A stretch of DNA of 64,000 bases from Arthrobacter sp. MYb213 (GCF_002979915.1 NZ_PCQA01000001.1:620001-684000), one strand, 5' to 3'. Counted from the stretch's first letter, positions 44,509 to 54,149 are shown. Translations and numbers: made by a program. Notes: generated from the letters alone by a model not told the origin.

Positions 44509-45486
44509 TCAGTTCGTCACTTCTCGCGGCTGGGAGAAAAAGTCAGGCAGTTCTAGCACCGGAGTCACCACCACGTCATAGGCTTTCCAATCAGTATCTT
44601 CCAGAGCAGCTTTCACTTCCTGGATCTGAGTCATGATCACGTCCCCGGATATGGGAACGATGAAAGCCTCGACATGCATGACTTGACCCAGTTCCCTGGC
44701 TCGAATACCGCAATCCTCGATCCATCCAAAGGACTTCAGTTGCGCTTCCATTCTCGGAATCAGCGGGTGCGGATCTTTACCGTCGTAGGAGGTGGCCCGT
44801 CGGTCCAGCAGATCTACGGTTGCCGATCGGGTGTTCTTCCAGCCATCCTGGATAATTCCCGCGGAAATCACCAGCGCGGCGACGGAGTCTAGCCACCAAA
44901 GCCCAAAGCCGATACCGCCGACACCAACAATCGATGCCACATTCGTTTGCCAGTCTGCCTTGGCCATCGAGGCATCTGCATAGAGCAACTTGTTGTGTAG
45001 CGGTTTAGCGGCCTTGATCTTTAGTCTGCCCAAGATCACCGCGGGTACGGCAAAGAACGCCATGACTGCAATCATGAGCCAGCCTTGCCAGATAGTGTGC
45101 CCGAAGACGTTCATGGTGCCGATAGTAGGATGTTCAAGCTTGACCAGCGCGGAGACTGCTTCATAAACGAGTACTCCGCCGACGGAAAGCAAAGCCACCC
45201 CTGCGACTAGGTGCCCAGCACTCATGGTTCGGTGGTACCCATAGGGATGAGTAGGGCGTCGCAAGCGACGCACATATACCCCGGAAAGCAGGAAGGCAAC
45301 TTGTGGAAGTACGGAGAGCATATCGTCAATCCAGGCAGTGCGCATTGCCTGTGAGTTGCCCACTACCAATGCTACGGCGGTAATGGTGCACGCGGCGTAA
45401 CCGATGCTAATCCATTCCAGCTTGGTCGCTCGTCGCATCATTTGCCGTTGCTCTTCGGGTAGGTGAGTTCCGGCTTCCGGGATCAT
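44509..45486 (-). CDS. Cation diffusion facilitator (CDF) transporter
   Basis: A 325-residue CDF transporter exporting divalent metal (Zn, Mn, Fe or Cd) by proton exchange. Six membrane segments are evident, with WIDDMLSVLPQ (the D-x-x-D metal site in helix 2) and HPYGYHRTMSAGHL, then DWQTNVASIVGVGGIGFGLW for helix 5. The cytoplasmic C-terminal domain (MEAQLKSFGWIEDCGIRARE, VMHVEAFIVPI) is intact. Its start overlaps the lipoprotein gene stop by four bases, so the two are made together. Confidence 0.92.
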   Translation of the reverse strand: MIPEAGTHLPEEQRQMMRRATKLEWISIGYAACTITAVALVVGNSQAMRTAWIDDMLSVLPQVAFLLSGVYVRRLRRPTHPYGYHRTMSAGHLVAGVALLSVGGVLVYEAVSALVKLEHPTIGTMNVFGHTIWQGWLMIAVMAFFAVPAVILGRLKIKAAKPLHNKLLYADASMAKADWQTNVASIVGVGGIGFGLWWLDSVAALVISAGIIQDGWKNTRSATVDLLDRRATSYDGKDPHPLIPRMEAQLKSFGWIEDCGIRARELGQVMHVEAFIVPISGDVIMTQIQEVKAALEDTDWKAYDVVVTPVLELPDFFSQPREVTN

Positions 45487-45974
45487 GGCATCTCCTGAGT
45501 CTGATCTAAGAAGTATTCAAGTTCTCCGAGGAATGCGTTCTCCCCCGGAGGAACCAGCAGAACTAGCTTTTCCTTCTTACCCTTCTCATCAATGACCTGT
45601 GTGTAGGGGCGGGTCATCCCGACCATCTTTGACCACGGAGTTTTACTACTGATGCCACCAACCACTAAATCAACCTGGTCCTCTTCAAGCTTCTTGACCA
45701 GGCTCTCTTCTCCCCCGACAATGAACTCGGGTTTGGCACCTAAACTCTGTGCGAAGTCTTTAACCAGCTCCACTTCGCTACCTTGGTAAGAGGATCCTTT
45801 GATCTCAACCAATGAATCATTGGGAGAAAGTCCAATGCGCAAGGTGCCGTTGCGTACCGAATTCAGCGTTCCTTCCGGATCCACGGGAATGGCTTGCGAG
45901 CACCCTGCTAGTACAACTATCAAGCTCAGACCTATCAACGCAGTAACACGACGACGGCTATGGGTATGGCTCAT
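45483..45974 (-). CDS. One-lobed solute-binding-type lipoprotein
   Basis: A 163-residue lipoprotein (lipobox VVLAGCSQ). It resembles family 3 solute-binding proteins in the first lobe (GTLRIGLSPNDSLVEI, VELVKDFAQSLGAKPEFI, KKLEEDQVDLVVGGISSKT), then passes directly to a final LVLLVPPGENAFLGELEYF element; the second lobe of about 70 residues is absent. The remaining part could sense or hold a metal or ligand for the coupled CDF transporter. Start ATG 45974 follows AAGGA; the longer frame to 46043 has no site. Homologue or truncated pseudogene cannot be told without comparison. Confidence 0.78.
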   Translation of the reverse strand: MSHTHSRRRVTALIGLSLIVVLAGCSQAIPVDPEGTLNSVRNGTLRIGLSPNDSLVEIKGSSYQGSEVELVKDFAQSLGAKPEFIVGGEESLVKKLEEDQVDLVVGGISSKTPWSKMVGMTRPYTQVIDEKGKKEKLVLLVPPGENAFLGELEYFLDQTQEMP

Positions 45975-46089
45975 AGTCAGCACCGTCCTTTCGTATCTTA
46001 AAGATTTATCCTCCAAGTTACTGATGCCTCGAACGTACTGCACCCTGGGATGCGAACCTACCTATCCCCGGGAACTGTCAGGAACAGCA

Positions 46090-46129
46090 TGAGGGCGGGT
46101 AAATCCACTCAAGGATTTACCCGCCCTCA
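46090..46129 (-). terminator. Strong hairpin after the catalase gene
   Basis: Perfect 17-bp arms (46090-46106 with 46113-46129) lying 11 bases past the catalase stop. No U-tract; probably a 3' stabilising or termination structure. Confidence 0.75.
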
Positions 46130-46140
46130 GATATTGCGCG

Positions 46141-48246
46141 TTATTCGGCGATAGGGAATCTTTCCCACGCACGGTGTGTCGCCAACAAGTCCTCCGCCGT
46201 ATGGGCCACAGCAGCCACTGGTACGGTATCGATCCCTGGGCCGTCATTGACAATGCCGAGCGCATCCAACAGACCGTCGTCTTGGCCATCAATGCAGATA
46301 ATTGCTTTACTGTGTCGGTAGGCCTCATTGACCAACAACGACACCCTTGGATCTATCGGAACGGCCCCTGCGGTGGGCGCTCCAGCCTTCGCATCAAGTG
46401 GAACCGAAGAGTCTGCGGCCGGCGGAAGCGGTCCAAGGAGTACCAACGCATCAAATTCTATGGAACGTGCTGTGAGATAGGTACGGTCAATCGGTAGCCC
46501 GCCGGCTGTCTGCCCGCCCTGAGTTGAGACCAACAACGGGTTTATGCCCAAGCCGGTGAGGTCCTTAACAACCTGCGCGAGGTGCTCTTCATTGCCGCGG
46601 TTGAAGATCACCGCAACATTGCGTCCGTCAACCGGCCAACGAGATCCAATTTGCGAAAGTGCGGCACTTGGCTGCGTCTGAGGTAAGTCCTTCGCTGCTG
46701 CCTGAGCGTCCAGCCCCAATGCCTCGGCCACGGTGGAGGCCAACTGGGCATCAATTTGCGCAAGGCAGTCCACTTGTCGCTGGCGAATCGCCACATCCGT
46801 ACATTTACCCAGCTCAAACGAGTACGCCTGCTGTACGTGGGCGCGTTCCTGCGCGGTGAGGCTCACGTAGAACAACCGTGCTTGACTGTAGTGATCGGAG
46901 AAACTCGCAGGCTCGGCACGAACCTTCTCGCTGGCCCCAAGCTCTTGCGGAAAGTCCAACGGCGGATGTTCCCCCGAGGCCACCTGCGACATATAGGGGC
47001 AACCACCATCTAGGGAATTTGGTTGGTACGGGGCAATACCCTGTGGCACGCGATGTTCGTGGAAACCATCACGGAACATGTCATTGACTGGCGACTGCGG
47101 TTGGTTAATGGGGATCTGTGCAAAGTTGGGGCCGCCCAAGCGGGTTAGCTGAGTATCAAGATAAGAGAATAAACGAGCCTGCAACAACGGATCATCGGTG
47201 ACATCAATTCCTGGCACCAAGTGTCCTGGATGGAAGGCAACCTGCTCCGTCTGGGCAAAGTAGTTCTCCGGGTTCCGGTCAAGCACCATCTTTCCTAAGG
47301 CTTGTACCGGAGCCAATTCCTCAGGGATGAACTTTGTCGGGTCAAGTAGATCAATCCCTTCAAATGTATAGGTGCCATCATCGGGAAGAATCTGCACACC
47401 CAATTCCCACTCAGGATAATGACCTGCGGTAATAGCCTCGGCCAAGTCACGCCGGTGAAAATCCGGATCGGCGCCGGCCGCGAGCTGGGATTCTTCCCAA
47501 ACTAGCGAATGCACACCGAGCCTAGGCTTCCAATGAAATTTCACCAAGGAAGACTGACCGCTGGCACTAACCATCCTGAAGGTGTGGACACCGAATCCTT
47601 CCATCATCCGGTACGAGCGTGGAATCCCCCGGTCACTCATCTGCCACATTGCATGTGCTTGAGCCGGAGTATGCAGTGAAACAAAATCCCAGAATGTATC
47701 GTGAGCGGATTGCGCCTGCGGAATTTCCACATCAGGATGTGGCTTAGCAGCATGAACCAGATCCGGGAACTTCACGCCATCTTGGATAAAGAACACCGGC
47801 ATGTTGTTACCCACCAAATCGAAGATTCCCTCCTCGGTGTAGAACTTAGTGGCGAACCCACGGGTGTCGCGTGCGGTGTCCATAGAACCCCGGGACCCTA
47901 CAACGTTAGAGAAACGGACAAAAACGCGGGTTTCCTTTCCCGGCTGCAGGAAGTCGGCACGGCACAGCTGTGACGCATTGCCATAGCTGACAAATGTTCC
48001 ATGAGCTGCCGCGCCGCGGGCATGGACCACCCGCTCAGGGATTCGCTCATGATCAAAGTGCATGATCTTTTCGCGAAGGTGGTGATCTTGCAAAAGGGTG
48101 GGGCCGCGCTCGCCGGCCTTCAACGAGTGGTCAGTGTCGCTCACCGGAGCACCTTGGGTGGTGGTCAGGGTTTCACTGTCTTGTCCGGGACCCGATAGTA
48201 CTGGCGGATGGTCCGGGTTCGATGGCTGTTCTGGTTGATTAGTCAT
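46141..48246 (-). CDS. katE: Large-subunit monofunctional catalase, HPII (KatE) type
   Basis: A 701-residue heme catalase converting hydrogen peroxide to water and oxygen. RVVHARGAAAHGTF contains the distal His, RLFSYLDTQLTRLGG the heme-ligand Tyr, and NVAVIFNRGNEEHLAQVV begins the C-terminal flavodoxin-like domain of about 150 residues that distinguishes the HPII clade. I start at ATG 48246 after GGGAA; a longer frame to 48291 has none. Ends at the 17-bp hairpin. Related genes belong to general stress regulons in Bacillus. Confidence 0.96.
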   Translation of the reverse strand: MTNQPEQPSNPDHPPVLSGPGQDSETLTTTQGAPVSDTDHSLKAGERGPTLLQDHHLREKIMHFDHERIPERVVHARGAAAHGTFVSYGNASQLCRADFLQPGKETRVFVRFSNVVGSRGSMDTARDTRGFATKFYTEEGIFDLVGNNMPVFFIQDGVKFPDLVHAAKPHPDVEIPQAQSAHDTFWDFVSLHTPAQAHAMWQMSDRGIPRSYRMMEGFGVHTFRMVSASGQSSLVKFHWKPRLGVHSLVWEESQLAAGADPDFHRRDLAEAITAGHYPEWELGVQILPDDGTYTFEGIDLLDPTKFIPEELAPVQALGKMVLDRNPENYFAQTEQVAFHPGHLVPGIDVTDDPLLQARLFSYLDTQLTRLGGPNFAQIPINQPQSPVNDMFRDGFHEHRVPQGIAPYQPNSLDGGCPYMSQVASGEHPPLDFPQELGASEKVRAEPASFSDHYSQARLFYVSLTAQERAHVQQAYSFELGKCTDVAIRQRQVDCLAQIDAQLASTVAEALGLDAQAAAKDLPQTQPSAALSQIGSRWPVDGRNVAVIFNRGNEEHLAQVVKDLTGLGINPLLVSTQGGQTAGGLPIDRTYLTARSIEFDALVLLGPLPPAADSSVPLDAKAGAPTAGAVPIDPRVSLLVNEAYRHSKAIICIDGQDDGLLDALGIVNDGPGIDTVPVAAVAHTAEDLLATHRAWERFPIAE

Positions 48247-48366
48247 GACGCGTTCCCAGCTTCGAATAGATTGCCTGCGGATGCCAGCCACGTTAGGGAA
48301 CCTTCATACCGCTTGCCAGCAAATAATCTAATTCCCATGATTTTCACATCTTCGACCAAACATGCA

Positions 48367-48402
48367 GAAGCTCGCCGGCGGATGCTTCAGCCGGCGAGCT
48401 TC
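48367..48402. terminator. Bidirectional terminator between katE and amt
   Basis: Perfect 13-bp arms (48367-48379 and 48390-48402) with a short U-rich run on the plus side. It is placed just after the amt stop codon, so its main target is amt. Confidence 0.8.
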
Positions 48403-48420
48403 ATTTCGTTTAGTGCTTAC

Positions 48421-49647
48421 TTAGACTTTGTTCTCAGCCCAGTGGTAGCCACTTTCGTTATGCTCTGCTGCGTCGATACCTTCAATTTCGGTCTGCGCCG
48501 AGACACGCCATGGCGTGATTTTCTCAATAGCCGTAGCGATGACCCAGGTCATGGCCGCCGAGAAGACAAGCACCACGAGCAGTGTCATGAACTGGGCAAC
48601 GAGCTGACCCATTCCTCCGCCGTAGAACAGGCCGCCAGCGTTCGACTCGGTAGGCAGGGCAAGGAAGCCAAGGAACATGGTGCCGATGACTCCGGAAACC
48701 AAGTGCACGCCGACTACATCGAGTGAGTCGTCGTAGCCCAGCTTCCATTTCAGGTTCACTGCCCAGGCCGAACCGGCACCGGCAATCAGTCCGAGCAACA
48801 GTGCGGCCCACGGTGCCAAATCTGCACAAGCTGGGGTAATGGCTACCAGTCCCGAAACAAGGCCTGAGGCTACACCCACCGAGCTCGGACGCTGTCCACG
48901 GAGTTTCTCCACGAAGATCCAGCCTAGGATCGCGGCTGCTGGAGCTCCCATGGTGTTAATCCAGATCAGTCCGGCCTGTTCAACGGTGGTCGCTGCCCCG
49001 GCATTAAACCCGAACCAACCAAACCAGAGCAGCGCAGCACCAAGCATCACCAGCGGGGTGTTGTGTGGCTGTGGACGGTCATGGAAGTTGTGACGCTGTC
49101 CAAGCTTGAGAGCAAGTACCAGGGCCGCAACACCGGCGTTGGTGTGTACCACCGCGCCGCCGGCAAAGTCGATGGCTTCACCAAAGATACTGCCGAGGAA
49201 TCCGTCTTCTGACAGCATTCCGCCACCCCAAATCCAGAAGGCCACCGGTGCGTAGACCAGCGAAACCCACAGTGGCACGAAGAGCAACCAGGGGGCGAAG
49301 CGACTGCGGTCCGCAATGGCTCCGGAGATGATAGCCACCGAGATGAGCGCGAAGGTCCCGGAGAAGCCGGCGGTGAGAAGCCCTGTCGGCTCGGTGTTGT
49401 GCATGGCGATGTCGCTGAACGGATTGCCGATTATTCCGGCAATCGCTGGCTGTCCTGCTGAGAGCGAGTAGCCCCACAGGATCCAGACGATAGCGCTCAG
49501 TGCGGCGGCGGAGAAGCTCATCAACATCATATTGACCACGCCGGTGGAACGCGTCATTCCGCCGTAGAACAGGCCGAGTGCCGGTGTCATCAAGAGAACT
49601 AGCGCTGCGGCGATCATGATCCATAAGCTGGCTGTATCCAACTGCAT
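48421..49647 (-). CDS. amtB: Ammonium transporter
   Basis: A 408-residue Amt/Rh channel with about 11 helices, importing ammonium. TPALGLFYGGMTRSTGVVNM opens the fold, VVHTNAGVAALVLALKLG holds the first conserved His, and LDVVGVHLVSGVIG the second. GAGGAGA precedes the ATG. Unusually no glnK or P-II gene is visible in the window; the upstream neighbour is a separate lipoprotein gene. Confidence 0.95.
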   Translation of the reverse strand: MQLDTASLWIMIAAALVLLMTPALGLFYGGMTRSTGVVNMMLMSFSAAALSAIVWILWGYSLSAGQPAIAGIIGNPFSDIAMHNTEPTGLLTAGFSGTFALISVAIISGAIADRSRFAPWLLFVPLWVSLVYAPVAFWIWGGGMLSEDGFLGSIFGEAIDFAGGAVVHTNAGVAALVLALKLGQRHNFHDRPQPHNTPLVMLGAALLWFGWFGFNAGAATTVEQAGLIWINTMGAPAAAILGWIFVEKLRGQRPSSVGVASGLVSGLVAITPACADLAPWAALLLGLIAGAGSAWAVNLKWKLGYDDSLDVVGVHLVSGVIGTMFLGFLALPTESNAGGLFYGGGMGQLVAQFMTLLVVLVFSAAMTWVIATAIEKITPWRVSAQTEIEGIDAAEHNESGYHWAENKV

Positions 49648-49836
49648 CAGGGACCCATCTCCTCAAAAGTGTTTGGTGTATCGGTGAGTGAATCAGGTCT
49701 TTCAAGTACTAATTCTTTGTCACCGACATTTCGGCGGGAGGCACTTTTGATTTCGGGGATGTGACGATCAACGCTTTGGTGTAACGATCTGCTCTCACAA
49801 ATGTTTCCGCGTGGTTTCCACCTTTTCACTAAACGA

Positions 49837-49880
49837 CAATCGGCTCGGTCAGTGCGCAGAGCAGGAACCGAGCCGAATTG
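49837..49880 (-). terminator. Terminator of the coiled-coil lipoprotein gene
   Basis: Arms 49837-49849 and 49867-49880 pair with one bulge, just past the lipoprotein stop. No strong U-run. Confidence 0.6.
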
Positions 49881-49898
49881 TTAGTGGTGAGAATATGA

Positions 49899-50582
49899 TC
49901 AGAGTTGTTTGAGTTTGATGACCTCGAACTTGGGAACGGTAGTAGATCCACCAATCTGAGTGTCGTAACTCAAGGATCCGGTGACCGTCGCGGTGACCTG
50001 GATGATGTCATCTGCCAGTACGTCATCCAAAATATCGCAGTCAGATAGACCATCGCCGGCGGTAAACATTGAGTTGTGCTCGTAGTCGTACTTTCCCACG
50101 TGCGCGTGAGCGACGTCGGCACGGAAGATACAAGGGCCAGTCGCCGAATCAAACTGGGTGACCTTGGCATAGATAATGACGTTCTTATCTATATTCGAGT
50201 CTGGCTTCTTCACAATCTGAGCCAGTGCACGCTTGGAAATTTTCTTTGCCTTATTGGCTTTGGCCGCTTCGGCTTTCTTAGCAGCTTCCTTCGCCGCTTT
50301 TTCCTTATCCTTCTTGGCCTTCTCTTCCGCCTTACGCTCTGCTTCAGCCTTAGATTCCGCTTCGCGCTTCTCCTTGGCTTCACGCAGCTTGGTCGCCTCC
50401 GCCTCGTAGGTTTCTAACTGGGCGTTCACAGTGTCTAGTTCAACCTGTAGCGCCTGCTTTTCACTGTCTAGTGCGGCGGTAGATGCTTGAGCCGCATCAA
50501 ATTCTTCGGTGGAAATGCCACAGGCGGTCAGGGTAAAGAGCAAGGCCAAGAAGCTGGACAAAGTTACCATGCGCTTTTTCAT
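49899..50582 (-). CDS. Coiled-coil lipoprotein, 227 residues
   Basis: Lipobox LTAC at about residue 21. A long Lys/Glu/Ala heptad segment (about residues 35-110) forms a coiled coil, followed by a C-terminal domain with FDSATGPCIFRADVAHAH and DGLSDCDILDDVLADDIIQV that resembles a small beta (OB-like) fold and carries two Cys. I do not recognise a named family. Cell-surface, probably wall-spanning. Confidence 0.75.
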   Translation of the reverse strand: MKKRMVTLSSFLALLFTLTACGISTEEFDAAQASTAALDSEKQALQVELDTVNAQLETYEAEATKLREAKEKREAESKAEAERKAEEKAKKDKEKAAKEAAKKAEAAKANKAKKISKRALAQIVKKPDSNIDKNVIIYAKVTQFDSATGPCIFRADVAHAHVGKYDYEHNSMFTAGDGLSDCDILDDVLADDIIQVTATVTGSLSYDTQIGGSTTVPKFEVIKLKQL

Positions 50583-50687
50583 TGATATTCCTTTTAAGGG
50601 TGCGAGTTATCCGATGCCCATGCATCCGATAACAGTATCTTCACAGCGGCAACCGACGCTTTGACCGGATCTGGTAATACTTGAGAG

Positions 50688-51329
50688 ATGGACCGCGAAT
50701 TTTTCAGCCAAGACGCGTTGTATGTTGCGCCGAAATTACTGGGTGCCAAGTTTTCTGTGGACTCGGCTGTTGGGCTGGTGACCCTGCGCATTACCGAGGT
50801 GGAAGCCTATATGGGTCTGGGCACCACTGGTCCGTATGATCCTGGAAGTCATTCAAAAGACCGCCGTACCGAACGTAACGCGTCGATGTTCTCGGACCCG
50901 GCCCACGCGTACGTGTACTTCAGTTACGGAATGCATTACGCAATAAATTTTGTCTGTTCACCGGCAGGTTCCGCTTCGGGAGTGCTCATCCGGGCGGGCG
51001 AAATTATCGAAGGACGCGAGCTTGCTCAGCAGCGTAGGCTCGTTCGACGCGCTGAATCCACCGGAGCTATCAAAGAGCAACAGCTTGCACGCGGTCCGGG
51101 AAACGTAGCTCAAGCGTTGGGGATCACGCGTGTAGAACACGATGGCAAGGACCTCTTCACTCCCCCATTTTCGCTGCAAGCGCCTCCCGAGAGCCCAGCG
51201 CAGATTCTCAATGGTCCCCGGGTGGGAGTCGCTGGTGTTGGCGGCGGACCGCAGTTTCCATGGCGATTCTGGTTGCCCGGTGAGCCTACCGTTTCGGCGT
51301 TCCGGCGGGGCAGAAACGCATCTGAGTGA
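50688..51329 (+). CDS. 3-methyladenine DNA glycosylase (AAG/Mpg family)
   Basis: A 213-residue DNA glycosylase that removes alkylated or deaminated purines. FFSQDALYVAPKLLGAKFSV, ITEVEAYMG (catalytic Glu region) and YFSYGMHYAINFVC are the AAG signature, and RGPGNVAQALGI the base-flip loop. It is the only DNA repair gene in the window, between two surface-protein genes, and appears monocistronic. Confidence 0.94.
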   Translation: MDREFFSQDALYVAPKLLGAKFSVDSAVGLVTLRITEVEAYMGLGTTGPYDPGSHSKDRRTERNASMFSDPAHAYVYFSYGMHYAINFVCSPAGSASGVLIRAGEIIEGRELAQQRRLVRRAESTGAIKEQQLARGPGNVAQALGITRVEHDGKDLFTPPFSLQAPPESPAQILNGPRVGVAGVGGGPQFPWRFWLPGEPTVSAFRRGRNASE

Positions 51330-51354
51330 ACACCAAGTGTCACATCTAGTTCGA

Positions 51355-52914
51355 TTACTTCTGTGACTCCGCGTCAATTTGGCTGGCCGAAGAATTTGGT
51401 CTGTTAGATTCTTCAGGTAGCTGCGTAGCGCGAACCGTAGGACCCTCTACGTTAGGTAACCTTACTGTTTCGCTTGGCATGACCCGAGGTTCCTTAGTCA
51501 CTTCAGGACTCTCGCTGAGCGGTGGAGCTGCGCTCGACTTAACGCTCTCAGAAGGTTTCGGCGACACTACGATTGGCTCCTTTTCCTTTGGCTTTGGCGT
51601 GGGCGAATCACTGGCAGTCGGAGTCGGCTTCGGCGTTTGTGTCACGTCCGGCGACTTGCTCGGCTGTTTAGTTGGTGATGCAGATTCACTTGGTTGCTGA
51701 CTTGGAGTCGGCTTCTTCGTCTCACTCGGCGTAGGCGAAGGCTTCACAGTTGGCTTATCCGTAGGCGACTTTGACGGCTCTGGTTTAGCTGTTGGACGCA
51801 CTGACGGTGATTTAGATGGAGTTGCAGATTCAGATTCCGAAGGTTCTGGCGTTGGTGACGGCTTGGGCTTTGGCTTTGGCTTTTTCTCCGGTTCGGGAGT
51901 CGGGACCACAGGCGTATCGTCTTTCGGCACGATCACATCTGGATTCTTTTCCTTCTGTGAATCTCTGCTCTGACGCTTATCTTCTTTCGAGGTGCCAGTC
52001 TCTTTACTCTTCGGTGCGCTGTCTGCATCCACGGTCAGCTTCGAGGAGTCAATCAAAGCACGACGCTGGCCTGGGTTCATTGGCAAGTACAAGCGTGGGT
52101 CATGCCAACGCCCGCTGATCAATACTTCAAAGTGCACGTGACATCCGGTCGAGTTCCCTGTGGTTCCAGACAAGGCGATGACTTCACCCTGTCGGACACG
52201 TTGACCGACTTTAACGAGTAGTTTTGAGTTGTGGCTATAACCGGTTTGTACGTTGTGTCCATGGTCTATGGTCACGCGCATACCGGAGTGTCCTGCCCAA
52301 CGAGATACCGAAATAGTGCCAGCCTCACTGGCATAGACCGGTGAGCCACAAACAATAGGATAGTCCTGTCCTATATGAATCTGGTTGCCGGCACCCGTTG
52401 GATTAGCGCGCCAACCATATGGGCTAGAAATTCGCCGCGTGGTTACCGGGTGCATCAATTGCAAAGCACCAGGCAGTTGCCCTTTCGAAGCCACCGTACC
52501 GACAAGCAACGCCCGTTCAGCTGGGACTTTTGAATTCTGTGGAGCTTTCAGACTATTAGTGACTTGTTGAGCGTCATTAGCTTGTTCACCGTCTAAGTTC
52601 CAGACGACCAGTGGCATATCTTCCGGGCGCCCGTCGATAGCCAAGGCCTTTCCGGATCCGCCGAAGACGGCAAGCGGTGCGAACTCGCTAACTACGACAG
52701 GATAATTCTCAAAGCTGCTGTTCTCTAAGGAACCAAGCGTGGTCGCTAAAGTGCCGGATCTAAGATCAGCAGGCTGCGCGAAAATTGGCCACGCTAACGC
52801 GCCGGTTAGGCCGATGGCAGAGACCACCGAAGTAGTCCAGACCATCAGTGATCGCCGACGCTGTCTCGCTCTGCGTCTAGGCGACAAATAAGTCACATGA
52901 TGACGTCTAATCAC
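51355..52914 (-). CDS. M23 (LytM-type) endopeptidase-like protein with long Pro/Ser/Lys tail
   Basis: A 519-residue secreted or membrane-anchored protein. Residues 20-48 form a basic signal or anchor (RRSLMVWTTSVVSAIGL). The LytM domain covers about 155-277 with IHIGQDYP (H180, D184), YSHNS (H228) and CHVHFE (H259, H261), so the zinc ligands and catalytic residues are present and it can cut peptidoglycan cross-bridges. Residues about 300-510 are low-complexity Pro, Ser, Thr, Lys with repeats of KPSPTP and SKSP, a likely wall-spanning linker. No wall-sorting motif is seen. Confidence 0.88.
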   Translation of the reverse strand: MIRRHHVTYLSPRRRARQRRRSLMVWTTSVVSAIGLTGALAWPIFAQPADLRSGTLATTLGSLENSSFENYPVVVSEFAPLAVFGGSGKALAIDGRPEDMPLVVWNLDGEQANDAQQVTNSLKAPQNSKVPAERALLVGTVASKGQLPGALQLMHPVTTRRISSPYGWRANPTGAGNQIHIGQDYPIVCGSPVYASEAGTISVSRWAGHSGMRVTIDHGHNVQTGYSHNSKLLVKVGQRVRQGEVIALSGTTGNSTGCHVHFEVLISGRWHDPRLYLPMNPGQRRALIDSSKLTVDADSAPKSKETGTSKEDKRQSRDSQKEKNPDVIVPKDDTPVVPTPEPEKKPKPKPKPSPTPEPSESESATPSKSPSVRPTAKPEPSKSPTDKPTVKPSPTPSETKKPTPSQQPSESASPTKQPSKSPDVTQTPKPTPTASDSPTPKPKEKEPIVVSPKPSESVKSSAAPPLSESPEVTKEPRVMPSETVRLPNVEGPTVRATQLPEESNRPNSSASQIDAESQK

Positions 52915-53435
52915 AAAAATCCAGTCCCCCCAAAGACGAATTCATTGTTGAACCCAAGAATATGCTTAATCCAAAAAGTAATCTAGATCACATCACGAAC
53001 AATCACCGCTGACCTTGTCAAAAGCTGATCCTGAATTTAATTTCTTCAGATCAAACGCCAGGAAAAAGTTGGCCCGCAACAAAAGTATTTTCACCAATTC
53101 ACGCCTCATGTAGTGTCACTTTGGCTTCGAGCCTGAATGCTGAAGAATCAGTCGACTCCGACAGGTCATCAACACATGGAAATGAGCTTAGGCTTCAAAA
53201 TCTTCCACCTAAGCCAAGAGCCGTTCATGATGACCCACGAATGCCGGTTTTGATTCTCAAGCCGGGTATCCATTTATAGAATTCGCATCTTTGATCCTTC
53301 CTAAATTTCAGATTTTGACACCAACTTAAGTCATGTAAAAACTTATCGCGTCGATTCTTCCGGGAACTGATCACAATTTCACGTCGATACCAATATTTGA
53401 TGTTCTTTACTTAGGTTTATTGGGATACTTCAGAT
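52915..53435. other. AT-rich intergenic region
   Basis: About 520 bases between divergent genes for the M23 protein and the small lipoprotein. A 7-bp inverted repeat GCTTAGG/CCTAAGC (53186-53214) could be a regulator site. No gene seen. Confidence 0.45.
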
Positions 53436-53993
53436 ATGGGAAATTTTCATTTGGGGAGAAAACCACTCGCTGTCATCGGGCTGCTCGGACTCTGTCTATC
53501 TACAGCCTCGTGTACGACCAATACGGTTCCGGAACCCACCGAGACGTCAAGCGTCAAATCATCGATTACAGGCACGTCGGACGCTGGGTCCAGCGAACCC
53601 ACCTCCGTCTCGGCGTTGCCGCCCGTATCCACTGACACTGGTTCGCCATCTGTCCCACCGACGTCTGAATCGAAGAAACCAAACAATTCAAACCACGGAG
53701 AAATCGCCATCAGTCTCCAGAACGATTCCGTGCCGGCGGATGCCAGATGTGATGGTTTTGCGTCGAGCGACGATGAGGTGAATTCCGGTGGTGGTGGGCT
53801 TGGCGGCGCAACGCAAAAACTAGGTTCCATCTCGGTCTCGAAGCAAACCTCTGTCTCATTACTTCCAGGCACCTACCAAATTGGAGTCCACTGTAGCCTG
53901 GACTCGGAGAAATGGGCGGCTGCTAGCGCTCTCACCCAGGTGGTGCGGGGTAAGTCAATTGAGCTGCGGCTTCAAATGGAGCAAGCAAAGTAG
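53436..53993 (+). CDS. Small lipoprotein, 185 residues
   Basis: Lipobox STASC at about residue 25, followed by a Ser/Thr/Pro-rich linker to residue 80 or so and a C-terminal domain with conserved-looking DARCDGFASSDDEVN and CSLDSEKW. The two Cys may form a disulfide. No named family; probably a surface protein. Confidence 0.65.
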   Translation: MGNFHLGRKPLAVIGLLGLCLSTASCTTNTVPEPTETSSVKSSITGTSDAGSSEPTSVSALPPVSTDTGSPSVPPTSESKKPNNSNHGEIAISLQNDSVPADARCDGFASSDDEVNSGGGGLGGATQKLGSISVSKQTSVSLLPGTYQIGVHCSLDSEKWAAASALTQVVRGKSIELRLQMEQAK

Positions 53994-54149
53994 TCATTCA
54001 TTGCCAAAAGTAGGAGAAATTTCAGGTCATTTATACCCGCGGTGACACAATGCAACACCAGCCCGCTCGTTCAGCAGCAAGCGTGAGCACCAAAGGGGGC
54101 CTTCGCAATGCATTCTCCAGTTTGAGTCACTTTGCGAATTTAAAACTGA

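Noticed and set aside
49648-49898. GlnR- or AmtR-type operator upstream of amtB
   Set aside because: Only weak matches could be found by eye, below what I would accept as a site.
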